Source: Cherax quadricarinatus (Eukaryota > Arthropoda > Malacostraca > Decapoda > Parastacidae). From it: 64,000 nt of DNA. The first letter of the stretch is position 1. Each line of letters begins with the position of its first letter. The stretch covers positions 3,064,379-3,128,378 of the forward strand of contig NC_091353.1 in NCBI RefSeq assembly GCF_038502225.1, written 5' to 3'. The notes below the pieces were generated by a model, which saw only the letters and a list, made by a program, of their open reading frames with translations, was not told where the DNA came from and searched no databases. Made by a program: the position numbers and the translations under genes. Shown piece by piece: positions 27,401-41,100 of the stretch.

Positions 27401-30400
27401 CCCTGAGAACAAGTTTCGGAGAGGGCCTGTCGACCCTCAAAGGGTTAATGAGCCCTAACTAAACTTGAACTGTGATATTCATGCACTCCTGGCAAGACAG
27501 CTATTGCATAAATGATGGTGAATGTGTGTATTTCATTAGGTAGCCTTACCATGCTGGGAAATGGGCAATGCATATAAAAAATAAAAAAAATCTGCGTTAC
27601 ACTGGTACTGACCGGGATGCCATTAGTGAGCCTCCTCCTCCCTTTGCAGTATTTGCAATACATTGTCGTATCAGCAGTGGGTGAGTCCTCAGGTAAATGT
27701 AAAAGTTAAACACACTTGGATCAGCTGAAAATAATTATGAAAAATAATATTTTGTATTTTCTTTGCTAAAGCTAATCAATTATATAAACTAATTAAAAGT
27801 CCATGAGCCTAAGGATGTAGTATTAATCATCAATCCTTTTGTATTTATGAAATGCTTAATTTAATATTAATCTTATCATCAAGCCACAACTAACCCATAG
27901 TAGGTATTGATGTCATCCTGGGTTCCAGAGCAACCTAATTTATGTCTGCATAAATAACTCATTACAACTCTAACCAGATATAAACATATAAATAGTTTAT
28001 TACCACTGTACCTTGTTTAGCTATCAAAACTCTGCAGCTCAGTCTTGAGACTTATTCATCTTATTTTCTACATCAACTAGAATTAGCACAACTTTTGGCT
28101 GCACTTCAGACTAACCTGCACTAACCCTACTTGTTGTGGAGGACTTAGTGACCACATAGTCTGGGTGGTGTATACCCAGTGAAGCATCAGTTTGAAGCAG
28201 TGTATTTAAAGAGTTGCTATAGTCTTTTATCATCCAGTATGCCACCGAGCGGAAGAAAGGATTGGGATGAACTTTCGTCAAATCAATATTTTCGCCATTG
28301 TCATCTTTTCCCAAAATCCTCTGAAAGATTGAGTTTCACATTTAAGAATGTCCAACTAGATCTAGTATCCTAAAATATAAGAAAAATCATACATATGCAG
28401 TTTCTGTAATATCACACTGTTAACCCTTAAACTGTCCAAACGTAGATCTACGTTCACTCACATGGCACTCCGAATGTAGATCTATGCTTCATTTTATGTG
28501 CGTAGCTCTACGTTTGGAGCGCTGCGCGAGCGAATGTAGATTTACATTTGGACAGTTTAAAGTAGAGTTCTCAAGATGGGAAGAAAAATGCCTGCATTCT
28601 GAAGGATGGGTGGGGACTGTTGGAGAATGAGCAGCTGCAAGGCATGTTTGGATGTTTCAATGGGCTCCATTTTATCAGACATGGCACTCCTACTGCCACC
28701 CCAGGATTTTGTCAACCTTACCAAACTCTGTATCAAGATTATTGATTTTCTCCTTTGGTAACAGTTTATTTTTTTATTAACACATTGGCCGTTTCCCACC
28801 AAGGTAGGATGGCCCAAAAAAGAAAAACTTTCACGATCATTCACTTAATCACTGTCTTGCCAGAGGCATGCTTACACTACAGTTATAAAACTGCAACATT
28901 AACATGTCAAGTCCTAAAAACCATTTGTCTCCATTCCCTCCTATCTAACCCACTCATGCATGCTTGCTGGAAGTCCAAGCCCCTCGCACACAAAACCTCT
29001 TTTACCCCCTCCCTCCAACCTTTCCTAGGCCGATCTCTACCCTGCCTTCCCACCGCTACAGATTTATACACTCTCAAAGTCATTCTATTTTGTTCCACCC
29101 TCTCTACATGTCCAAACCACCTCAACAACCCTTCCTCAGCCCTCTGGTAATCCTTCACCTCCTCCTAATTTCCAAACTATGAATTCTCTGCATTACATTC
29201 ACACCACACATTGCCCTCAGACACGACATCTTCACTGCCTCCAGCCTTTGCCTTGTTGCAACATTCACCATCCATGCTTTGCACCCATGTAAGAGCACTG
29301 GTATAACTATACTCTCACGCATTGCCCCTCTTTGCTTCAATGGACAAAGTTCTTTGTCTCCACACACTCCTCAGTGCACCACTCACCTTTTTCCCCTCAT
29401 CAATTCTATGATTCACCTCCTGTTTCATAGACCCATCTGCTGACATGTCCACTCCTAAATATTTTCTCCCTCCAATATGATATCCAATCTTTCATTACCT
29501 AATTTTTTTGTTATCCTCATCACTTTACTCTCTCATATATTCAGTTTTAATTTTCTTCTTTTACATACCCTATCAAACTCATCCACCAACCTCTGCAACT
29601 TCTCTTCAGAATCTCCCAACAGCACAGTGTCATCAGCAAAGAGCAACTATGACAACGCCCACTTTGTGTTAGATTCGTTATCTTTTAACCCCACACCTCT
29701 TGCCAGCACCTAAGCATTCACTTGTCTTACAACCCCATCCATAAATATATTGAACAACCATGGTGACATCACACATCCTTGTCTAAGGCCTACTTTTACT
29801 GGGAAATAATCTCCCTCTCTCCAGCATACTCTAACCTGAGCCTCACTATACTCATAAAAACTTTTCACTGCTTTCAATAACCTACCTCCTATTCCATACA
29901 TCCATAAATGCCACAAAAACCTCTTTACCCTTATCTAAATACTGTTCACCTATATGTTTCACTGTAAACATTTAGTCTACACACCCCCTACCTTTCCTAA
30001 ATCCTCCTTGTTCATCTGCTATCCTACTCTCCATCTTAATCTTAATTTGGTGACAGAATAGAGATAATTCATCAAGGCACTGGGGTGACCCTCAAGTGCA
30101 ATTATGGCTAACCTCTACATGAAGCACCTCTAGAGAGATGGTTTTAATAACATAATACTGCATCACATCATGTGCCTTAGATTCAAGAACCACATCCTAG
30201 TCATGGCCACTGGACAACTCAACAACCAGATGAGCGAAGGTAAGTAATCCATCCAATTAAGCCTAGAAAAGGAGAGGGATGACTCACTATCCTTTACAAT
30301 ATTCTGCTTATTAAGGCTGATAACTCTCATAAATACAGAATGTATGTCCAGGAAGCCAAATAACAATGATCATCACATATATTACTGGGTATTAATCCCA

Positions 30401-33400
30401 TCATGATCTTTGAATTAAAGTGGAGTAACTTCATCAGTTTTTATATTGAGCCTTAAGAATCAGCAACAGTTAATACCTGAAGAATGACTGCTGCCATACT
30501 GAGGACATATGTACTGGTTATTCAGCTGATGTGAGCCTCTAGTGATATGCTTGTATGTATGACAAGGAGAACATATATGTACTCAGTGTGTAAGGAAGAA
30601 ACCAGTTACTAGAAACAAACTTAACTACTAGTACATATATGGAAGAAGAATTTCAACTAACTTACAGTATAGAGAAGTTTGCTGAGAGTTGGGGGAACAG
30701 CCTCATACTCTCCTTCATACAGACGTATTATTACTATAGCTAGTTGTTCATCCTGAAGTTTATTCAGAACCACCTGAGAAAAGATAATGATTACATTTAA
30801 CTTCTCACATACATCAAAAGAAGTTGAAAAATTACCTGTTACTATATATATATATTTTTTTTTATCAACACATCGGTCATCTCCCACAGAGGCAGGGTGA
30901 CCCAATAAGAAAGAAAATCTCCAAAAAGAAAATACTTTCATCATCATTCAACACTTTCATCTCGCTCATACATAATCACTGTCTTTGCAGAAGTGCTCAG
31001 ATACGACAGCTCAGTTACAGTGTTACCCTGCAGTGGGCTACATGTAGAGCCTAGTCTGCCAGTAAAAAACAACTACCTCTTCAATAACAAATATATACAG
31101 TAAGTAAAACATTTAATTACATACAACAAAACTAAGGGCACTATCAAAGTCATATTATGATAATGTCAACAGGAAAAATTAAATTGTTGACAATATAAAG
31201 GCATTATTTTGCAACGGATTTAAGTAAAGAAATGATGAGCCTGCTCTTATATATTCATTTCTCAACTACATGAAATCTGTAATAAAGGCAGAATTACTAA
31301 CAAAATGTTAAGTAATGGTCACAGATGCAACTAATGTTGCCATAATAAAATGCACTGCTCACGCTTTTCCCCTCATCAGTTCTATGATTCACCTCATCTT
31401 TCATAGACCCATCCGCTGACACGTCCACTCCCAAATATCTGAATACATTCACCTCCTCCATACTCTCTCCCTCCAATCTGATATCCAAGATTAGGTGATG
31501 AAAGATTGGAGGGAGAGAGTATGGAGGAGGTGAATGTGTTGAGATATTTGGGAGTGGACATGTCAGCGGATGGGTCTATGAAAGATGAGATGAATCATAG
31601 AACTGATGAGGGGAAAAGGGTGAGTGGTGCACTTAGGAGTCTGTGGAGACAAAGAACTTTTTGTCCTTGGAGGCAAAGAGGGGAATGTATGAGAATATAG
31701 TTTTAACAACGCTCTTACATGGGTGTGAAGCATGGGTGATGAATGTTGCAGTGAGGAGAAGGCTGGAGGCAGTGGAGATGTCATGTCTGAGGGCAATGTG
31801 TGGTGTGAATATAATGCAGAAAATTCGTAGTTTGGAAGTTAGGAGGAGGTGCGGGATTACCAAAACTGTTGTCCAGAGGGCTGAGGAAGGGTTGTTGAGG
31901 TGGTTCGGACATGTAGAGAGAATGGAGCGAAACAGAATGGCTTCAAGAGTGTATCAGTCTGTAGTGGAAGGAAGGCGGGGTAAGGGTCGGCCTAGGAAAG
32001 GTTGGAGGGAGGGGGTAAAGGAGGTTTTGTGTGTGAGGGGCTTGGACTTCCAGCGGGCATGCGTGAGCGTGTTTGATAGGAGTGAATGGAGACAAATAGC
32101 TTTTAATACTTGATGTGGTGTTGGAGTGTGAGCAAAGTAACATTTATGAAGGGATTCAGGGAAACCGGCAGGCCGGACTTGAGTCCTGGAGATGGGAAGT
32201 ACAGTGCCTGCACTCTGAAGGAGGGGTGTTAATGTTGCAGTTTAAAAACTGTAGTGTAAAGCACCCTTCTGGCAAGACAGCGATGGAGCGAATGATGGTG
32301 AAAGTTTTTCTTTTTCGGGCCACCCTGCCTTGGTGGGAATCAGCCAGTGTGATAATAAAAAAATAATAAATAGTTGCATGTGTCCATTTTTTTTAACACG
32401 TCAGCCGTTTCCCACCGAGGCAGGGTGACCCAAAATGAAAGGAAAAAAAACTTTCATCATCATTCAACACTTTCACCATCACTCATACATAATCACTGTC
32501 ATTGCAGAGGGGCCCAGACATGATAGTTTAGACGTCACTTCAAACTGCCAATATCCCAAACCCCTCCTTTAAAATGTGTCCATTTACCTGCATGAAATCT
32601 ATTTCTTAACAGGGTATAATTACTTTAGGTTGTTAATATAAAGTTTAGCCAAATCTAATGCTGAATGATTTTTTTTCTGTTCCCTTTTTGTTTATGTGAG
32701 TACTTTCAAGTGTTATTTTCATTTTTGGGTAATAAGAGAATGGATGAAAAGTTTGTAGACATTGCAAGTTAGTGAATGGTTCTCTGGATTATCCAATTTG
32801 GTAGTTTTGCCAGCTATATGCACCTTGCTCATTATGAAAGATAACTTGCCCAGGGAACCAAAGTTAGTCTTATGTTTGACAGAAACTAATACTGAGTACA
32901 ATACATTAAAGAGTATTATGCTGGTTTTTCTAAGCTTAACAATAACACCATAGATGGTTCAACAAAAACAGGTATATATATTTAGAAATTATTGCAGCAG
33001 AACAGAAAAGGAGTAATCTACGATAGTCTATACATATGGTGGAGGAGTAATAAAAAGCTTGTAAAGAAACTCCAAAATAAAGGCAAGGTACTGAACATGA
33101 GGTTAGACAACTAGCATCATGCAAAGCATGAACGAAATACATATGGAACACGTCCCATGAATAAAACCAGATTCTATGTTTTCCTAGAGGCTCTTGTATG
33201 ATGACCATACCATAGAAGGTTCTTTCCAGTCACTGAATGTTCTATCACTGCTCTCCTGAGCTGTGCACATATAATTTAACACACTAGCTGTGTCCCACCA
33301 AGGCAGTGCGACATGAAAAACAAAAAAAACACTTTCATCATCACTCACTCCATCATCATCATCATCATCTTGCCAGAGGCATGCTGATATTTCAGTTCAA

Positions 33401-34616
33401 AAACTGCAATACAGCCTCTCATCATTTAGCGATGTACTCATTTACCAACCAGCTCTCCAACCAGTATGCCAACCAATGTAATGTTTATTAGAGCCGATTT
33501 CCTCTATTCTGTTCATTACAATATACAGTACACTACCGTATAAACATTTAAAAATATACTAAAATTGTTATAAATGGTGCAAATGTGACATTAAAAAAAG
33601 ATGGTTGACACAAACCCACTACCAGTATAGTATGCTCTTTGCTTAACAACCAATTCACTTACCGACCTGCTCTTAGGAATGGAACCACATCGTTGAGTGA
33701 GGAGAGACTGTATAACCTCATCCCTCCTTCTGAGTACAGGGACTGTACTTACCACTTCCAGGACTCCAAGTCTGGCTGTGCATATCTTCTATACAATTTT
33801 AACTGCCATTCCCCCCAATTCTTTATTGCTTAACTCACCCTTCCATTTACACTTCCTCCTATTGTTTATAGTACAGGTCTCCCTCAACATTCACGTTTTC
33901 AACTTTCACGGGCTTCACACATTCGCGAATTCCCAACCGCCAAATTCCCGGCCACCAAATTCCCAGCCGCCAAATCATATTTAAGTTTCCCGCCACCTGC
34001 GAGTCCCTACTACCCTCCCTCCGACCCCCGCAACTGGCAGCCAGCCCTCCCACCACTCAGTGTGGTGAGTGCTTTGTTTGTTCATTATTTGCTGTTAAAC
34101 TACAGTATAAATAATGTAAACCCATTCATGACTGCATATTGGAATGGCTATTAGGAAAGGTATTAGACGGTGACATCATGTGTTTACTCTTGAACACTGC
34201 AAAGAATTAAACATTTCTGCTACAGCTAGCGTGCGTGAGCGTGTTAGATAGGAGTGAATGGAGACGAATGGTACTTGGGACCTGACGATCTGTTGGAGTG
34301 TGAGCAGGGTAATATTTAGTGAAGGGATTCGGGGAAACCGGTTATTTTCATATAGTCGGACTTGAGTCCTGGAAATGGGAAGTACAATGCCTGCACTTTA
34401 AAGGAGGGGTTTGGGATATTGGCAGTTTGGAGGGATATGTTGTGTATCTTTATATGTGTATGCTTCTAGACTGTTGTATTCTGAGCACCTCTGCAAAAAC
34501 AGTGATAATGTGCGAGTGTGGTGAAAGTGTTGAATGATGATGAAAGTATTTTCTTTTTGGGGATTTTCTTTCTTTTTTGGGTCACCCTGCCTCGGTGGGA
34601 GACGGCCGACTTGTTG

Positions 34617-34648
<32 letters not shown>

Positions 34649-35096
34649 ATAATAATAATAAATATGATATAATTGAAGAAGGAAATTGTACAAAAATACG
34701 AGGGAGTGGCTGACACATCGTCAGTGTGACTTTGTTTATGCTGGAGTGAACATTAGTCTCCCTGCTCTTCCAAACATTTCACAATAATTCATTGTGTTTG
34801 GTGCTTGTAGATTGAGTGTGACTGGAGTGGTAGAGGCAGTGATTGAGGCAATGGTATTTAATAACATACATGTTAATAATAATACATGTTAATAATAATA
34901 CATGTTATTAATAATAACATGTACTATTATTATAACATATATGTTATTAAATACCACTGCCTCAACCGCTGAATTATTGTGAAATGTTTGGAAGAGCAGG
35001 GAGACTAATGCTCACTCCAGCATAAACAAAGTCACACTGACGATGTGTCAACCACTCCCTCGTATTTTTGTACAATTTCCTTCTTCAGTTATATCG

Positions 35097-35136
<40 letters not shown>

Positions 35137-38100
35137 TGTTATTATTAGCAATAGCAGAAATGTTCGATTCTTTGTTGTGTTCAAGAGTAAACATATGATG
35201 TCACCGTCTAATACCTTTCCTAATAGCCATTCCAATATGCAGTCATGAATGGGTTTACATTATTTATTCTGTAGTTTAATAGCAAATAATGAACAAACAA
35301 AACACTCACCACACTGAGTGGTGGGAGGGCTGGCTGCCAGTTGCGGGGGTCGGAGGGAGGGTAGTAGGGACTCGCAGTGGTGGAGGCAGTGGTGGAGTCT
35401 GTGGTATTTAATAACATACATGTTATTAAATAACATACGTTATTAAAGCATAACATGTATATATTTAGTACAATTTATGACGTTTTCATGTATTTTATGA
35501 TTATTCATGGTTCAACAAGTTAAGGAAGCAGTATTGTAATATATTTCCCTACAATATATTGGGGCACCAAACATTCATGATTTTTCAACATTCGCGAGGC
35601 TCTTGATCCCCTAACCCTCGCGAATGTTGAGGGAGACCTGTATTACAGTTTTTAAGACAATGGCTTTTTCCCACCTATGCAATATGACCCAGAAAAGAAA
35701 ATTATATTTACCATCACTCATTCCCTTGCTGTTTCCAGCAATGTATGTACATCACAATTCTAAGTGCAACAAACATGATTATCTTACCTCCAGAGCATCC
35801 TTGAGTGATCCAGCCAAGAGGAAGAATGCAGCAGCATGTTCAAAACGTTGCTTCCCTAACAAGGCAAAGGCATTCTTTAATGCTGCTTTTCGCCACCGTT
35901 CCTCGGTAAAATTGTTGGAAAAAAAGCTCGTCATTCGTTTATCATCAATTGAGCGAAAGAGACCCCACACTAGATTCTTCTTTTTCATGGCAAGGTAGTA
36001 TATAGCAGCATCCAGGGGATCATTCTTTGCAAGGAATGCAACTTTTGCAATCTGAAAAAAGACAAATCATAATGCTAACCATGATTATATTAAAAAATTT
36101 TATCTTAATATGTATACACCAGTATGAAGTTTTCCCTAATATACAAAAACTATGAGAAAATATATAGACTGTCTTTTTAATAATGAATTTCTTGCAACAA
36201 ACACTATGATAATTACCTTGTTAAAGCAGCGGGTTAAGATTGTAGTGTTACTGACCCACCATCCAAATCCTAATTCCCGTAACTCTGCCCAACGTGGGTT
36301 ACCCTGCAAATACAGAAATCCACCTGGTAAAACAAGAGTTGTATATTCAGCCATTCTGCTAATAATATGCGTGCTGATGTTTTCTCTTTATGAGTTTACA
36401 GCAAACTGGCAGATGTGTTTCAGATTTTAATGTAAATAGCTAATGGGTTTCAGGAAACTGGTTAGCTGGATTTGAGTCCTGGAGGTGGGAATTATAATGC
36501 TTGCATTCAAAAGGAGGCATTTGGGATATTTGCTGTTAAGAGAAACATCTGAACTGTTGTATTTGTACACTACTGAAAAGACAGTGATAGTGTGAATGAT
36601 TGTGAAGCACTTCTTTTTTTGGGTCACCCTGCCTTGGTGGGAGATGGCCAGTGATTAAAAAGAAAAAAAAAAGCTGCAATTTTATTATATCTGCCTTCCG
36701 TTTTCTGGATGGTGCAACAAAACTTTCTTATTTTTCAAGCAAAGTGAACGGTCAAGTAATTTCCACCAATTCATATACAATGGACCCCCGCATAACGATC
36801 AGCTCCCAACTCAACCAATTATGTAAGTGTATTTTTGTAAGTGCTTTTGTAGGTGTATTTTTGGGGGTCTGAAACGGACTAATCTATTTCACAATATCTC
36901 TTATGGGAACAAATTCGGTCTATAACAGCACCCAAACAGACTTCTGGATTGAAATAATATCGTTATGCGGGGGTCCACTATATTTGAGAAACAACTGTTT
37001 ACAGAAAATGCACTTTCATGACTGAATATCATGTTTTCTATAGTCCTCTCATAACAATATTAAAATCCAATTTTTCTAATGCTGGGTATTTATCAACTAG
37101 TCACATTTACTTTTTTTAACACACTGGCCATCTCCCCAGAGGCAGGGTGATCCAAAAAAATAAACACTTTTGCCATCATTTACACTATTACTGTCTTGCC
37201 AGAGCATGCAGATATGACAGTTCATATGTCCCTCTAAACAGCAAATATCCCAAACTCCTCCTTTAAAGTGCAAGCATTGTACTTTTCACCTCCCACTTGA
37301 ATACATGAAACAAAAGTTGTAGTAGAATGACTCACAAAACTGTAATAACATGACTGCAGACAAACCACAGAATAGGTGAGGGTTTGAACCCATGGTGAAT
37401 GAGTCATAAAACAACAGACCAGTGCACAAGTTTTATGACTCACTCACCATGGGCTCAAACCCCCACCTGTTCCGTGGTTTTGTTGCAGTAGAAGCAAGGT
37501 AGAGTGCAGAGTACTCATCTTTTTTCAAATGTCGTAACAATAACTCACTTTAAGGCCTACACTATACAGTATGTAAATGCTCTGATACACTGGAACCTTT
37601 CTACACTGGATATTCTTATGCCAATGGTATACACAATATTACCCACATTATCTCATATAATTAGGCTTCTTTTACCTGTCTCATAGATGGGATAAAATCA
37701 AGAAGTTCTTCTTGACTCTCTGAGTGGAAGGCCCATACAAAATTATGGCTACCAATGCCCCCTTTCTGCAGAGCTGCTCGCTGGGCAATGGGCAAGCATC
37801 TTAGCAAATATGTGTGGTGACGCATGGCCAGCAGGAAACGTAAACCACAGTCATCCAGTGTCTCTGGAAATAAAAGCAGATTCAATATTAACCCTCTAAT
37901 TGCATCCAACATACTACACCTACCATCCAACTTACGACCTGCTCGACTTACGACCACTCGACTTACGACCGTGTTTTTTATGCCAAATTTCTGGGAAATA
38001 AACAACTATTTGTGTTGTACACAGTGTTTATCCTAAACCTTACAGTATAAAACACAGTACTTACAGTATAAAAAGTAAAGTAAAACATGAAATACAAAAT

Positions 38101-41100
38101 AAAACAATAAAATAAAGTCATTACAAAAATGTTTTGTTGATATTCAGTAAAGTTCGACTTACGACCATTTCGACTTACGACCGGTTTCTCGGAACCGAAC
38201 TCGGTCGTAAGTCAGATGGTAGGTGTAGTATGCAGGTGCTGTTACTGTGTCTGACATACTAGTACTCACAATTTTTCCTACTCACAAATCTGCCACCTGC
38301 CAATATTTTTCACCTCAGGGCAACTCTTTGGGGCTTCTTCCATTTATTCAAGCATTTGAAAAAAATCTAAGGCCAGCAGTGTCCACACAATGTAACATGG
38401 TTAACTACTCAGGGGATGACTATTTGTCCTACGTACTAGTACGCTTTATTAGCAAAAGTATACAAAGGAACCAGGAGCTGTTGTTACCCCACCAGCAAGC
38501 AGGGTGTACATGTGGCTCGAAGATGACTTATTCAGTCCAAATTTATTACAATTTCATGATACTAACAATGGAATTCAGCCACAAAGCACACTAGGTATAA
38601 CTCAGGATAACCCAGTAAAGTCATTGTGAATAATTTCCATGATTTGATGAGTGATACACTCTGAAATAATTGTAATAGAAGTATTTCTTGAACATAGTCT
38701 TAGAAGATTAAAAAAAAAAAAAAAAAAATACAGTGGACCCCCGACTTACGATATTAATTCATTCCAGAAGTCTGTTTGGGTGCCGTTACCGAACAAATTT
38801 GTTCCCATAAGGAATATTGTAAATTAGATTAGTCCGTTTCAGACCCCCAAAAATACACGTACAAAAGCTGATCGTAAGGCGGGGGTCCACTGTAATTATA
38901 AAGTATATATGCCTCGGTGGGAGACGGCCGACGTGTTGAAAAAAAAAAAAAATTATGCTGTATACTAGGTAGTAGGTTGATAGACAGCAACCACCCAGGA
39001 AGGTACTACCATCCTGCCAAGCGAGTGTAAAATGGAAGCCTGTAATCGTTTTACATGATGGTAGGATAGCTGATGTCTTTTTTCTGTCTTATAAACATGC
39101 AAGATTTCAGGTATGTCTTGCTACTTCTATTTACACTTAGAATCACATTACACATGCATGTACAAGCATACACGTACACACCTTCTGGGCTTTCTTCATT
39201 TCCTTACTAGTTCTTGCTCTTGTTTATTTCCTCTTATCTCAATGGGGAAGTGGAACAGAATTCCTCCTCTGTAAGCCATACCTGTCATAAGAGGCGACTA
39301 AAATGCTGGGACCAAGGGACTAGTAACCCCTTCTCCTGTATACATTATTGTTTTTCTTTTTGGGCCACCCTGCCTTGGTAGGATACGGCTGGTTTGTTGA
39401 AAGAAGAAGATACAATATACCATATATATAACCCAGTAAAGTCAACCAGTATTACTTATTTCTCTTATATTATGCTTGCTTTTCATTTTGAATTTTTATT
39501 CACACAAAAAATAGAAAATTTACTTTTATGCAGACTACTGCATTATTGTAAAAATAATGTTAGTGCATTCCTAAATGTATATTAGACTGGCAAGTTGGAC
39601 ACTTATCGGCAAAAATCAAACATTTCCGCTACTTTGAGCTCAATTTTAAGCTGTATTTTCAGTCCTGAAACTAATCAAAATCATATCTATTTCTGTAAAA
39701 TATCTTCCATTTTATCAACTAAGACCAAGAAATCGAGAATATACAGTAGACCGTCTTTTAGCACGAGTTTATTTAGCACGATTTGGTTATAGGACGACTG
39801 AAGAATTGTGGCAGAATTTTATGTAACACGTCGTATGATGAATTTAACATGGTTCAGTTTGCGGGAAGGAAAAAAAAAACTTCCCTTTCTTCAAGCGGCC
39901 GCCTTGTTGTGGTTCAGCTGGGGAGACCTCCCACCGTCCTTAGCCACCCCCCAAACACCACCCCACCATCACTTGACTGACTTACTGAATGACTTGACTG
40001 ACTTACTGAAAGACTTGAGGCTTACTGAATGACTTGACTGATTTGCTGAATCACTTGATTAAATGATTTAAGTTAGACACTCCAGTACAACCATCAAGTT
40101 CAATAGCAGAACCTCTACCATCCACCTCAGCCCAGTAGGGCCACAGCATAACTCTCCACTTTCTTCACAATCATCCACAAACACCAGCACCCACAATTTA
40201 AGGTAAGAAATACTATTATTTCTGTTATATTTGTTATCTTAAGTTGTAAAAACTACATAATACATCATAACAATGAACTACAATTACATTTTCACTTTTA
40301 TTTTTGTAAGATGTGGAGGCCTAAAAAAAGTTGTTTGGCTTTTTTGGGGCTCTCAGGAACGTAACCCTATTTTTCCCATATGTTCTTCAGTGCATCTAAC
40401 ATGGTGTTTTCAGGAACGTAACTACCATGTTAAATGATGGTCTACTGTAACTATAAAAACCATACAAAAATACACCAAAAAATTTGTCGCTTTAAACCAA
40501 AAACACAGTTACAGTTTTTTCTCATTATGCACTGTGTGCTGCAGGTTTTTTTTATGTGGTACACACTTACCACATAGACCCATTCTCTCATTTTTAGGCT
40601 CAAATTTACTACTCACAGCTTATCTGAGTGAGCTGAGCTTATGGTGTCATACTACGAGACCAACACTGGCTTCAAAGCTATGATACAATGGGACCGACAC
40701 TGAAACGGTCAACTTCATAAATATTGACATATACAGTGGATCCCCGGTTAACGATATTTTTTCATTCCAGAAGTATGTTCAGGTGCGAGTACTGACCAAA
40801 TTTGTTCCCATAAGGAATATTGTGAAGTAGATTAGTCCATTTCAGACCCCCAAACATACACATACAAACGCACTTAAATAAATACACTTACATAATTGGT
40901 CGCATTGGGAGGTGATCGTTAAGCGGGGGTCCACTGTATAAGATAGGCAGCACCATCAATCAGAGTCCATGAGCCAAAAATTTTTTTCACTTACTTTTCT
41001 GAAATCCCATCCCGAGACAGAAACACTAAGTACATAAAAGTCACCCTAAATAATCATTATTATATTCACAAGTACTAAACCCAAGATGGCAACCCAGCAC

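Noticed and set aside
38247..38594. 115-codon plus-strand frame as a transposase
   Set aside because: I could not find any DDE or piggyBac-type motif; only the nearby palindrome hints at a mobile origin.
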